A stretch of 64,000 nt of DNA from Gimesia sp. (GTDB lineage Bacteria; Planctomycetota; Planctomycetia; Planctomycetales; Planctomycetaceae). Shown here piece after piece: positions 8,601 to 16,776 of the stretch (positions are counted from its first letter, which is position 1; every line of letters starts with the position of its first letter). The notes below the pieces were generated by a model. The model saw only the letters and a list, made by a program, of their open reading frames with translations. It was not told where the DNA came from and ran no database searches. The stretch spans positions 1-64,000 of the forward strand of contig PAJV01000028.1 in assembly GCA_002706765.1 (NCBI GenBank). The letters run 5' to 3'. The translations under genes were made by a program, and so were the position numbers.

Positions 8601-11449
8601 CAGGGGACCTGCCCATCGTGCTGGTTCGAATTCGCGACCATAAACGAATCGGGCTCGTAAAGCAGGCGGTACAGGCACATGCCTACTGGCGTTTGAAAGG
8701 ACTTGCCGTCGATCTGGTCATCTGGAACGAAGACGATTCAGTGTATCGACAGTCATTGCAGGATGAGATCGCTGACCTGGTTGCCGCAAGCTCGGAAGCT
8801 GTACTCATCGACAGACCCGGCGGTATCTTCATACGTCGTGGCGAACAGATATCAGAAGAAGACCGTATCTTATTGCAGACTGTAGCACGAATTGTCTTAT
8901 TAGATGATGCAGGAACATTACAGGAACAGGCGGAGCGATTCGGGCGAACGGATGTTGCAGTTCCCTATCTGATTCCGAGTCGTGTTCTGAAGACGCAGCC
9001 TGTCTCAAATGATCATCCCCACTATGACCTGGCATTTTTTAACGGACTGGGGGGCTTCAGTCAGGATGGCCACGAATACATCACCATTCTGGCTGCAGGT
9101 CAGACAACACCTGCGCCCTGGGTCAATGTGATTGCCAATGCGCAGCTTGGTACCGTTGTTTCGGAAGGAGGCAGCGCTTACACCTGGGCGGAAAACAGCC
9201 ATGAATTCCGACTGACCCCGTGGCATAATGATCCTGTCTCCGATATCAGCGGTGAAGCAATTTATATTCGGGATGAAGAGACCGGTCTGTTCTGGTCTCC
9301 CTCTCCACAACCGAAGCGGGGACAAAATACATACATTATCAGACATGGGTTCGGCTATAGTATTTTTGATTACACCGAAGACGGTCTGACAACGGAACTG
9401 AGTGTCTACGTGGCGACCGATGCGCCGGTCAAATTCTGTAAACTGAAAATCACAAACCGCTCGGGACGTTCGCGGGAACTGTCCGTCTCCGGTTACTGGG
9501 AACTGGTCCTGGGCGATTCGCGCAGCAAATCTGCAATGCACATCGTAACGGAAATCGATCCCGCGAGTGATGCCATCCTGGCACGTAACGTTTATAGTCC
9601 CGAGTTTGGGAACCGTGTCGCCTTTTTCAATTGCAGTGAAACCAACCGTTCGATTACGGGTGACCGTACTGAGTTTATTGGACGTAATGGCAAATTTGAC
9701 AATCCGTCCGCCTTGCGACGTAAGCGACTCTCCGGTCGCGTCGGCGCAGGCTATGATCCCTGCGCGGCGATTCAGGTTCCAGTACAGTTAGCAGACGGAC
9801 AGGAGCGAATTATCAGTTTCACCAGTGGCGCTGCTGGCGGAGTTGCAGAAGCGAAAGCGCTGGCACAACAGTATCGCACGGTTGAAAGTGCGCATCGCGC
9901 GATTGAAGGCGTCTGGGATTACTGGAGTCGAACTCTGGGAGTCATTCATCTGGAAACTCCTGATGCTTCGGTTAATTATCTGGCGAATGGCTGGCTCCTC
10001 TATCAGACTCTGGCCTGCCGCATGTGGGCTCGCTCCGGATTTTATCAGTCGGGTGGCGCCTTTGGCTTCCGCGATCAACTGCAGGATGCCATGGCTCTGG
10101 TCTATGCACAGCCGCAGATTCTACGAGAGCACCTGCTCCGCGCCGCAGCGCATCAGTTTCGCGAAGGAGATGTACAACACTGGTGGCATCCCCCGGTCGG
10201 ACGAGGTGTTCGAACTCATTTCTCCGATGATTATCTGTGGCTGCCTCTCGCGATCTGCCGTTATGTCGGAATCACCGGAGACACAGGCATCCTCGACGAA
10301 AGTGTGCCTTTCCTGACATCACGCCCGCTGCATGATGATGAAGAATCCAATTACGATTTGCCGCAAATCTCAGATGAAGTTGGCACACTCTTTGAACATG
10401 GTATTCGCGCCATCGATAACGGACTGCGGTTTGGTGAGCATGGCCTCCCATTGATGGGCTGTGGCGACTGGAATGATGGCATGAACCTTGTTGGCGCAGA
10501 AGGACGCGGGGAGAGCGTCTGGCTCGGTTTCTTTCTGTTTCATGTACTCACTCAGTTTGCCGAGCTGGCATTGAGCCAAGGCGATGAAGCACTCTCTGAT
10601 CGCTACACACTGGAAGCAGGACGACTCCGCGGGAATATCGAAGAGCATGGCTGGGATGGAGAATGGTATCGCCGCGCCTACTTTGATGATGGCACGCCTC
10701 TAGGCTCAGCTGCGAATGAAGAATGCCAGATCGATGCCATCGCACAGAGCTGGTCGATTCTCTCTGGTGCTGGCCCGGAAAATCGAACCAGTGTTGCTAT
10801 GGAAAGCGTGAATCGCCGCCTGGTGCGAAGCGATGACCGACTGATCCAGTTACTCGATCCCCCCTTCGACAAGTCAGACCTCAACCCGGGTTATATTAAA
10901 GGTTACGTACCCGGCGTTCGTGAAAATGGTGGTCAATATACTCACAGTGCAATCTGGACAGTCATGGCAACCGCCGCGATGGGAGACAGCAAACGGGCCT
11001 GGGAATTGTTCTCACTCATCAATCCTGTTTTGCATGGCTCTACCCCGGAAGAGATTTCAACCTACCGTGTAGAACCGTATGTCGTGGCCGCTGATGTCTA
11101 TGGGGTCCAGCCACACACTGGTCGCGGGGGATGGACCTGGTATACCGGTTCAGCCGGCTGGATGTACCGACTGATCGTAGAGTCGTTACTGGGATTGAAC
11201 CTGGATGTAGATAAGTTGAGCCTTAAGCCCTGCCTTCCGGCTGACTGGACTGAATTCAAGATTCATTATCGCTATCGCGAAACGTTCTATCATATCACGA
11301 TCCGTAACGAAAACTCAGATGCAGCAGTTTGCTGCATGACACTGGATGGCGAGGAGCAATCGGACAATACTATAACTCTCGTCGACGACCTTCAGGATCA
11401 TAAAGTCGAAATCACCATGAGACCGAAAGAATATTCGAACAATAAGTGA
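2672..11449 (+). CDS. ndvB: Cyclic beta-1,2-glucan synthase (GT84 / glycoamylase / GH94), NdvB-like
   Basis: 2925 residues, close to the roughly 2800-2870 of known cyclic glucan synthases. ATG at 2672 sits 8 bases after a full taggagg site. Order of parts: an N-terminal cytoplasmic region; a hydrophobic pair at about 424-476; the GT84 catalytic region with DTDTQLPRDAA (about 640) and the RHRWIRGDWQ motif (about 785-794), a QxxRW-type signature; further membrane segments at about 828-996; a glycoamylase-like domain (about 1380-1610, YYDLLASEARLASY and AHHEGMSLLS); then two GH94-like sandwich/barrel parts (about 1630-1910 and 2110-2880) with GCGDWNDGMNL near 2596, the catalytic-acid region of GH94. 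In characterised systems the enzyme builds a linear beta-1,2-glucan on itself from UDP-glucose and GH94 sets its length before cyclisation. The product is probably exported to the periplasm as an osmoprotectant. Confidence 0.93.
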   Translation: MHVPGIWQKLYRLISFQQFRHQEPSLIRPIDEAPLRAELFSIDQLERHAKIIAASHKLASGQARDELLPRLDENQRILNETYDLVAAAEDLNRRIEPAAEWLLDNFYLVEEQIRAIRRLLPPSYSRELPRLANGPAVSYPRVYDIALELIAHVDGRIDAHSLDSFIASYESVQTLKLGELWALPLMLRLALIENLRRVAVRIAAARRDRDLANDWADRMVKVVEQKPTDLILVLADMARTNPNLSGAFLAELTRHLQGQNPNFAFANSWLEHRLADQVLTIEQVVHTEGQAQAVDQVSIGNSINSLRFLNSNDWRLFIEKHSLVERTLTGDPSHIYAQMDFATRNRYRRAVEGIARRSKFTEYDVALKAVQLAENHASDNPEDRAAHVGYYLIDHGRPVLECLVEMRLTPAVMLDKLRRRFPLICYLSSMTFFILAATILFFAAAHYSSVNWLGLALLVIPVLICASHLGMGIVNWFSMQLFRPQSLPRMDYEQGIPPEHRTLVAVPTMLTSAAGIEHLLEGMEVRYLANRDPSLHFALVTDLVDADAEVLPADAQLVSLIRDGIQLLNQTYASDRSNIFYLFHRSREWNAQEGVWMGHERKRGKLADLNATLRGKQGLFTEMVGEIEILQSVKYVITLDTDTQLPRDAARLMVGTLAHRLNHPVFDARKSRVVEGHTILQPRVAVSLNSAQQSHFVQLYAGDPGIDPYTRVVSDVYQDLFGEGSFIGKGIYDVDSFEMSCNNFPENTILSHDLIEGAYCRSALVSDVTLYEEYPSRYLADIGRRHRWIRGDWQIVGWLFPWVRNRAGRSVRNPISALSWWKIFDNLRRSLISLAMLSILLLSWYLMPELAAESLLFLACIVFLPTILDTLTSLLQKPVDLPSRLHVREKLQATGRPLAQNFLSLVFLPYEAYICCDAIIRTLVRVFWTKRRLLEWKTASDSERGNDGNLIGTIYQMMIAPASAIFLALLLYYSEPEIFFWALPWLVIWFVSPIIAWWLSRPITRRGIQFSELEHHFLEKLSRKTWRYFEEYVTEEENWLPPDNIQQNPNLEIATRTSPTNIGMALLSDLAAYDFGYCSASQLLNRTRKTFKTLDRMERHRGHFFNWYDTRTLQPLHPRYVSLVDSGNLAADLLVLSSGFRELSEANLMPERMFAGLRDTLRVLLDVILNFDGKSIDADFRRRIERQIEVLNRAPDSLQAANVLLAQMTVEAAELITLADSNPELMWWVLAYERSCQEHRADLLHLAVWLTLPKSPDVWEDVHSDHQSTELKQLAVALKQLDNATGLRDVAKLQTTLLPLIQEAKQVANSETCDWLVQLGASTGIAAERASARIRAFEELALQCRELADMDFGLLYDSSRDLFAIGYNVSERRLDPGYYDLLASEARLASYIVIAQGQFGQEHWFALGRLLTSAGSLPALLSWSGSMFEYLMPLLVMPNYENTLLDRTYHAAVRRQIEYGRQYRVPWGISESGYNTIDQHRTYQYRAFGVPGLGLKRGLAEDLVIAPYASVLALMVEPQAACENLQHLAADGQLGACGFYEAVDYTPSRLPPGAESVTVKQFMAHHEGMSLLSLAYVLLDKPMQRRFLADPMLRAAELLLQERVPRAIAPVLPHESETRATHLASPEETGSMRVITNPDSPVVEAHLLSNGRYHVVVSSAGGGYSRWHNLAVTRWREDATRDNYGSFCYLRDVDSKVMWSNSWQPTTSLTKGYEAIFTQARAEFRRSDTGIETYTQISVSPEDDIELRRVTLTNRSESSRRIEVTSYAEVVLAVQPQDEAHPAFSNLFVQTELVPHHKAIYCTRRPRSAEEHPPWMTHMMTVRGVTIGTPSYETDRMQFIGRQRTLAAPIVFDKIAPLSNSAGPVLDPVVSIRQTVLLLPNEAVSIDIVTGVSETRAGVEALSEKYSDHSLADRVFDLAWTHGHILLQQLSASEMDAQIYGRLASSIIYASSLRRAKTSILNLNRQGQSGLWGYGISGDLPIVLVRIRDHKRIGLVKQAVQAHAYWRLKGLAVDLVIWNEDDSVYRQSLQDEIADLVAASSEAVLIDRPGGIFIRRGEQISEEDRILLQTVARIVLLDDAGTLQEQAERFGRTDVAVPYLIPSRVLKTQPVSNDHPHYDLAFFNGLGGFSQDGHEYITILAAGQTTPAPWVNVIANAQLGTVVSEGGSAYTWAENSHEFRLTPWHNDPVSDISGEAIYIRDEETGLFWSPSPQPKRGQNTYIIRHGFGYSIFDYTEDGLTTELSVYVATDAPVKFCKLKITNRSGRSRELSVSGYWELVLGDSRSKSAMHIVTEIDPASDAILARNVYSPEFGNRVAFFNCSETNRSITGDRTEFIGRNGKFDNPSALRRKRLSGRVGAGYDPCAAIQVPVQLADGQERIISFTSGAAGGVAEAKALAQQYRTVESAHRAIEGVWDYWSRTLGVIHLETPDASVNYLANGWLLYQTLACRMWARSGFYQSGGAFGFRDQLQDAMALVYAQPQILREHLLRAAAHQFREGDVQHWWHPPVGRGVRTHFSDDYLWLPLAICRYVGITGDTGILDESVPFLTSRPLHDDEESNYDLPQISDEVGTLFEHGIRAIDNGLRFGEHGLPLMGCGDWNDGMNLVGAEGRGESVWLGFFLFHVLTQFAELALSQGDEALSDRYTLEAGRLRGNIEEHGWDGEWYRRAYFDDGTPLGSAANEECQIDAIAQSWSILSGAGPENRTSVAMESVNRRLVRSDDRLIQLLDPPFDKSDLNPGYIKGYVPGVRENGGQYTHSAIWTVMATAAMGDSKRAWELFSLINPVLHGSTPEEISTYRVEPYVVAADVYGVQPHTGRGGWTWYTGSAGWMYRLIVESLLGLNLDVDKLSLKPCLPADWTEFKIHYRYRETFYHITIRNENSDAAVCCMTLDGEEQSDNTITLVDDLQDHKVEITMRPKEYSNNK

Positions 11450-12245
11450 AACTGTGGAAATCTGTTAGAAAACGCTGGTAAATTACTGAAGCCGGGATCA
11501 GCTTCCACTAGCACAATTAAACATTCACAACAGATCTAGGTATCACTCTTGTCACATCCACCAGATCGCGGTGCTGCTTGTTGCGAGAGTACTCGACAAC
11601 CATACGGCGCGACATACTGGTGATCTTATCCCACGGTGACTTCATCCTGAAATCACTGCCCCACCTTGGAAGACCCATTTCAGACGGCGATGAAGCCCTG
11701 CGTATCGTTCCGGAAAGGATGTGAATATTCCCAGACGCGAGAACTCGCGCGAATATGACTGGAATATTGTGACAGATCACTCGGTTGATTATACGAGGTC
11801 ATTTTAGGAATCATCCTCGGATTGAAGATTGAGTGAAATCTCAGAAGTTGCGCTCTGAGATGAAAAATGTATGCGAGGAAGCATCGGCAGTAACATGCCG
11901 GACATGCAACGCATTAGACACGCAGGGATACATGCTGTTATAATAAGCAGCATTCCGAGCCCGGAACTGTGTCCCGTTTTACTGTAGCATCTTGAGGGAC
12001 ATTGAGACCGAGTATAATAGATTGAAAATCGCTATGGTTAATTGTGATGCCTTCTTAAAATCTAAAAAACACTTAAACAGCGATTCATCTGGAAAATAAA
12101 GGTCTAAAAGCCAGTTTTCAGTACGATAAATGTCCAGGGGAGCGGTTTTTGAATACCCGGCGGAAAACTTCCCCTTACCTTTCATTGGGCTCACCTGAAA
12201 AAAATATCGGCTGGCCGGGAACCTTCGACAATCAGGAACATACTC
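11450..12245. other. Intergenic region, 796 bases, with a dispersed-repeat copy
   Basis: No gene was recognised. A minus-strand frame at 11517-11780 (87 codons, ending RVIPRSVVNV) has no recognisable domain; it could be a fragment of a lost gene, but nothing supports it beyond being open. The right part holds one copy of the ctgtgtcccgttttactg repeat (11967-12025). The bases just before 12246 contain aggaac as a weak ribosome site for the next gene. Confidence 0.5.
11967..12025 (+). repeat. Dispersed repeat, copy A (59 bp)
   Basis: Begins ctgtgtcccgttttactgta. It aligns without gaps to 45296-45354, same orientation, with 50 of 59 bases identical by eye. The first 18 bases also recur on the minus strand at 22679-22696. 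All copies are between genes. It may be the remnant of an IS or MITE end; no flanking transposase was identified. Confidence 0.75.
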
Positions 12246-12635
12246 ATGACACGTGAACCATTGGTTGACCACGGACAAACCCTCAACAGCCCCGTCGGCA
12301 AAGTGATCGGCTTTGTAAATGGCAAAGTTGAATTTGAAGCGTTTGCAGATGTATTGCTGGCTGCCGGTTATCCAGCAACTGCGGTTACTGTGCTTCAGGG
12401 CGAAGACGGCATTCATCTCCTGGAACGGATGGATGAAAATCGTTTCTTCTTCTCAGATTCCGAGGACAGCATTATCCAGACCGGCATCGAAGAACTGAAG
12501 CGGGGACATTACGCCGTGTCCATTGAAGTCACCGATCGTGAGCATGCCGTGGACATTGCGAATCTGGCAAAGCCACACAGTGGACACGGTTTTGTGTACT
12601 TCGGGACCTGGGTCAACGAGCGGCTTTCGAACTGA
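12246..12635 (+). CDS. Conserved hypothetical protein, about 129 residues
   Basis: A short soluble acidic protein starting MTREPLVDHG. It contains GFVNGKVEFEAFADVLLAAG followed by a strand-helix pattern and HYAVSIEVTDREHAVDI, suggesting a small two-layer alpha/beta fold with ferredoxin-like repeats. This recalls small stress-type proteins that respond to a partner or ligand, but the resemblance is weak and no family was firmly recognised. No signal peptide or membrane segment is present. It stands alone, facing the 3' end of the large minus-strand operon across about 100 bases. Codon pattern and length support a real gene. Confidence 0.6.
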   Translation: MTREPLVDHGQTLNSPVGKVIGFVNGKVEFEAFADVLLAAGYPATAVTVLQGEDGIHLLERMDENRFFFSDSEDSIIQTGIEELKRGHYAVSIEVTDREHAVDIANLAKPHSGHGFVYFGTWVNERLSN

Positions 12636-12736
12636 CTGATGAACGTGAAAGCACCGTTCGAGGCTGTATCCACTGTACCGAAAACAAGAGCTCTATTACA
12701 CCCCCTGGGTATTGATATAAATCTTTGTGACGCGTT

Positions 12737-15700
12737 CTAACGGGTCTGGTTTACCCAGCGATGGACGACCGCGTTCAAGTCGGGTTCTTCACCTTCGGGG
12801 GTTTCGAAGTAATAATGCTCCAGGCGAGAGATGGAGACACCCAGTTCCTGCTTGCCTGTGGGACTTAGTCCATTGGTACGTTCGATATCTTTCAGCAAGC
12901 CGAGGACCGTAAACGGCGTAATCTTTTCCGGCACCTGATAACGGGCAGATGTAACAACCGGTGCTTTGCGGGCAATCAATCTGTAAATAATTACGAGCAA
13001 AATCAAGACTGCGAAAACAACGGACGCAGGAACCATCCATGACTTTTCCGGAGTTCCGTATTCCTGCTGCAGCATAATATCCGGCTCAACCGAAACCAGG
13101 TCAGCATCCTCGAATCGCTGATAGGTAACTTCATGATCTTCCTGTTTCGGCAACCCGAATGAAAATGTTTCCGGGTGTCTGGTGAGATCCGGACGCGCTT
13201 CCATGGAAACCAGCCAGAGCCTCTCGGAATTGATGGCATTCCCCGCTTCCGTTTTGTCAAATTGAGAAACCGAGACCCCTTCATTTTCGACAGCGGTCAC
13301 GTCAAATTCCTTTGGTTTCAAATCAACAATCTGATCCAGGTCAGGAATCAGGCCGACACCGGTCGCGCGCACTTCCAGTTTCAGTTTACCGGCTTTGGCT
13401 TCGCGTTCATCGAGGGTCTGTGTAATCTGCAGATTCTTGAAGGGTCGCAGATCTCCCTGTTCCGGTGAGGCATCAATGGGTAAGGCAGCGGAAGTAACAG
13501 GCACCACCGCATAGCCGGAAGTATCCATGAAATCCATGTCGAGGGTCAGGGCTGGAATCTTATCGACTTCCGGCCCTTTGGGTTTCAACAGCAGGTATGC
13601 ATACGGAGTCATCCTCCAGCCATATTCTTCCGTGGCGCGAGAATGCACGTCTTCGCTCTGAAATGTGATCGAGAGAATTTCAAAATGTTCTTCCAGGGAC
13701 TGTTTGGCAGCCTCTTCAAATTTATCACGGTAATTTTCCAGGGGACGACCATAATTGTAATAGTAATAACCGCCTTGATTCTGGTTTTGCAGATACTTGG
13801 AAAAACCGCCCGACTCGCGTTCTATTTCTTTGGTATGCCGCAGATTGACGAACAGGCCGAACGGCGCTGTATGCCCCACGACATCGGAACCATCGATGCG
13901 TGTCTCCAGCTTGATTTCGGTCACGAGGTCCTTGTAATAATCATAGACTTTCTTCGCTTCCCGTGCCTGTTCATGATCGCCCACAATCTCGAAACCAGCC
14001 TGGAGGTAACGAAACTTGACACCAGGCTCAACCGCACTGAGTCGTACAAACAGCGAGTTGGCGAACTGATCCATGTGACGTTTGCCGATTTCGCCCGGCA
14101 GCCCCTCAATGGCTTCCCGGATTAATGGATATTGCGTGGGATCGGAAACCGTCGCATGAGTGATCTTGCCCAGATCCGGCGCACCCAGACTGGCGTAAAA
14201 CCAGGTCTCGTAGACAGTCGATTCCTGTTTTTCTTCTTCAAGCTGCTCCACCTCAGCCGCATACAGTTCCGCTGCCTTCTGGAATCCCTCCAGTGAAACC
14301 TGGCGTCGCTCGGAAAATTCCGTGGTGCGATTCAGTTCCTGTTGGAATTCATTCGCATCATGGTCCAGTGCCGCTTTCGCAAGCTGGACCGACCAGGATT
14401 GGGGATATTTACTGATCGCTTTACTGAGAACCTGTTGCGCTGTCGCGTAACCCTGTAAAACTTCGCGCTCGATGTCTTTCTGCTTGCGGTTGGTCTTGGC
14501 TGCTTTCTGAGTGGCAGGCAAACGCCAGACTTTGCCGAGATTGGTCCGCATGGTTTGAATCAGCGATGCCAGCGTGTTGGGGTTCAGTCCATCCACGGTT
14601 CCGTAGATTTTTTCGATAGCATCCAGTTGATAAACTTCTGCAGAGCTGTGAACCTGCGTAAATGCCTGGGTAATGAGTTTCTCATCAATGGGTTCGATAG
14701 GCAGATCATTGATCCGTTGAATCCAGACCGCGAGTTCTTCCAGGTTGCGAACCTGTTTGGAACGTGTCAGAGGGATTCCCTGGGCACGCTGATTAAAGCC
14801 GTAGGAGAACATATAAATGCTGGTCCGCTGCTGTTCAGAATTAGGGTTATGGTTCTTCGTCCAGACCCGCAAAAACTCTTCGGCAAGCGACTTTGCTTCG
14901 CGCGGATTCAGAGGAGCCAGCCGTTCAATATAGGGAAACGCTTCCTCCTCTTCTTCCACTTTCAGGTATAGTTTTGCGATGGTTGTCTGGAACTCCAGAT
15001 GCAGTGAATCATCAATTAATGCCATCCATTTCTCATCGGGAAGCATTTCAAGAACTTTCCCGGTCGCAATGGCCCGAATTTGATTCTGACGCTGCATCTG
15101 CTGTTGCATCATCACACCGTCGGTATAGTAGTAGTTCCCGTAATAATCCCGCTGCATCATTCTGGAACGGCTGGTGGAATAATCGTACGTTTGAGAGATT
15201 TGTGCTTCCCGTAACCAGTTGGACGCCATCATTTGTAATGTTGACTGCCACGCGCGGGCCTGTTCGGGCGCTGCTTTCAGTAAGGCATCGACGGCTGTTT
15301 TCTGTAATTCGAGGCTATTTAATCTAAAATGACTGTTCGTGCTTTGCGTCTGGATCCCCAGCGCGACCGCTGCCCCAATGCTCGAAAGAATTTCTTTGCC
15401 CCGTTCAGGACGTTTGCTGAAGCTTTCGCTCAGCCAGGCTTGTCCTAATTCCTCTTTGATGCGCGGCGTCAGTTCCACCGCACGCTTTAATGCTTCTTCT
15501 TTTTCAGAGGCACTGATCTCACCGACCGCGAGAACAGCCTGCAGCGCTGTCCATGCTTTTTCCAGGTGCTCACTCTTTTTTTCGTATTGCGGGAGCGCAA
15601 GATAGTACCGCGATAATAAATTCAGTGCTTCGCGATCATCCTGTTTGATGGCTTCCTCGAGCGCGGGCAAAAACTCTGCCAGGTACTGAGCCTGACCGGA

Positions 15701-16693
15701 ATCTGCCAGCAGCCTGGCGATCTGGCGTTGCGTCAGGAGAGGCTTTCCTGCAGCAGCCTCCGACTTTGCTGCCTGTGTTTCCGGTTGTATTTCCCGAAAC
15801 CGTTTGAGGTACTCTTCGATTGAAAAACCGTTCGCGATCGAGATGCGGAACACGCCAGCCAACTGACCGAATAAGGTGTTTTTCTGCTTCAACTGGGCAG
15901 CGAGTTGCGGATTCTGTTGCAGCAGAATCTGCATCTGGGTGGTACTGATGGAGCTTTGAGGCAGATTCTTTGCCTGAATCTTTTCAGTCGAATCAGCGGG
16001 TAACAGGGCAGCCAGTTCGAAAAAGTCATCAACGGTGATCACATTCTTTTCTGCATACTGGGGAAAGCGGGTCCCTGGTTGCTGAACAGGATTCTGCAAA
16101 GACGACAGCAGCTGCAGATAAAGGGCCTCATATTCAGCCTGGGGAAGTGTGTTGAAAAATGATTTCACTTCGCCCCAGTTCCCGAGGGTGACATATTGCT
16201 GCAGGTTCTGGAGCTGCTTCTCAAACTGTTTCAACTCGGCATCCAGTTTCTGCTCACGTGCTTTCTTATCCGCTGCAACCTGCTGTTCATCTGTAAGTGG
16301 TCGCTGTGCCTCCAGGGGCTGGTCTTCCGTCTTCGCTTTCTCTGATTTGGATTCGTCTTCTTCCGGCGTTGCCCAGGCTTGGATGATGGCCGAAGAGCGT
16401 CGATCAAACTTCAGCTTTTTAATCGCTGCCAGTCGTTTCTGTTCATGCGCTTTTTCCTGGGCATCGTCGGTTGAGGTCGATGCTGCGTCAGTCGTTGTCA
16501 TAGAACTGCTGGCACTGCTGGCGGCTACCTGAGCCTTGACAGGTGTGGCATAAGCGGCTGCAGCCGCAGCGAAGACTTTTGAAGTCTGTCCCGACGAAGT
16601 CACCGCTCGGCCCTGGGCAGAACAGATATCAGCATTTAAGGCCAGAATGAACGTTGCGAATGTGATCGAAAGAGCGAGATGAAGTCGCTGCAT
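12737..16693 (-). CDS. Large exported, C-terminally membrane-anchored alpha-helical repeat protein of the Bat-type operon
   Basis: 1318 residues. A signal peptide (about 1-26, ending DICSAQG) is followed by an Ala/Ser/Thr-rich stretch to about 70 and a Glu/Lys/Gln-rich coiled-coil-like region (about 75-180). The middle is made of helical, TPR-like segments. Two Tyr-rich patches occur: around 505-540 (DYYGNYYYTDGVMMQQQ) and around 970-980 (NQGGYYYYNYGR). A single membrane helix lies at about 1219-1241 (VFAVLILLVIIYRLI), followed by a cytoplasmic tail of about 75 residues. No enzymatic motif was seen. It is the last gene of the moxR-DUF58-VWA set, 83 bases after the Cys-rich TPR gene, so an envelope scaffold or client of that complex is a reasonable inference. 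Confidence 0.7.
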   Translation of the reverse strand: MQRLHLALSITFATFILALNADICSAQGRAVTSSGQTSKVFAAAAAAYATPVKAQVAASSASSSMTTTDAASTSTDDAQEKAHEQKRLAAIKKLKFDRRSSAIIQAWATPEEDESKSEKAKTEDQPLEAQRPLTDEQQVAADKKAREQKLDAELKQFEKQLQNLQQYVTLGNWGEVKSFFNTLPQAEYEALYLQLLSSLQNPVQQPGTRFPQYAEKNVITVDDFFELAALLPADSTEKIQAKNLPQSSISTTQMQILLQQNPQLAAQLKQKNTLFGQLAGVFRISIANGFSIEEYLKRFREIQPETQAAKSEAAAGKPLLTQRQIARLLADSGQAQYLAEFLPALEEAIKQDDREALNLLSRYYLALPQYEKKSEHLEKAWTALQAVLAVGEISASEKEEALKRAVELTPRIKEELGQAWLSESFSKRPERGKEILSSIGAAVALGIQTQSTNSHFRLNSLELQKTAVDALLKAAPEQARAWQSTLQMMASNWLREAQISQTYDYSTSRSRMMQRDYYGNYYYTDGVMMQQQMQRQNQIRAIATGKVLEMLPDEKWMALIDDSLHLEFQTTIAKLYLKVEEEEEAFPYIERLAPLNPREAKSLAEEFLRVWTKNHNPNSEQQRTSIYMFSYGFNQRAQGIPLTRSKQVRNLEELAVWIQRINDLPIEPIDEKLITQAFTQVHSSAEVYQLDAIEKIYGTVDGLNPNTLASLIQTMRTNLGKVWRLPATQKAAKTNRKQKDIEREVLQGYATAQQVLSKAISKYPQSWSVQLAKAALDHDANEFQQELNRTTEFSERRQVSLEGFQKAAELYAAEVEQLEEEKQESTVYETWFYASLGAPDLGKITHATVSDPTQYPLIREAIEGLPGEIGKRHMDQFANSLFVRLSAVEPGVKFRYLQAGFEIVGDHEQAREAKKVYDYYKDLVTEIKLETRIDGSDVVGHTAPFGLFVNLRHTKEIERESGGFSKYLQNQNQGGYYYYNYGRPLENYRDKFEEAAKQSLEEHFEILSITFQSEDVHSRATEEYGWRMTPYAYLLLKPKGPEVDKIPALTLDMDFMDTSGYAVVPVTSAALPIDASPEQGDLRPFKNLQITQTLDEREAKAGKLKLEVRATGVGLIPDLDQIVDLKPKEFDVTAVENEGVSVSQFDKTEAGNAINSERLWLVSMEARPDLTRHPETFSFGLPKQEDHEVTYQRFEDADLVSVEPDIMLQQEYGTPEKSWMVPASVVFAVLILLVIIYRLIARKAPVVTSARYQVPEKITPFTVLGLLKDIERTNGLSPTGKQELGVSISRLEHYYFETPEGEEPDLNAVVHRWVNQTR

Positions 16694-16776
16694 CGGTAGT
16701 CACCTTTATCAATACAGAATCAAATTGACAGAATCGTAATCAGAAACAGAGCGGTATCAAAATCGTCCGGCGGCTG

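Noticed and set aside
11517..11780. Minus-strand 87-codon frame in the intergenic region
   Set aside because: No recognised domain, no clear ribosome site; could be a decayed gene but cannot be supported.
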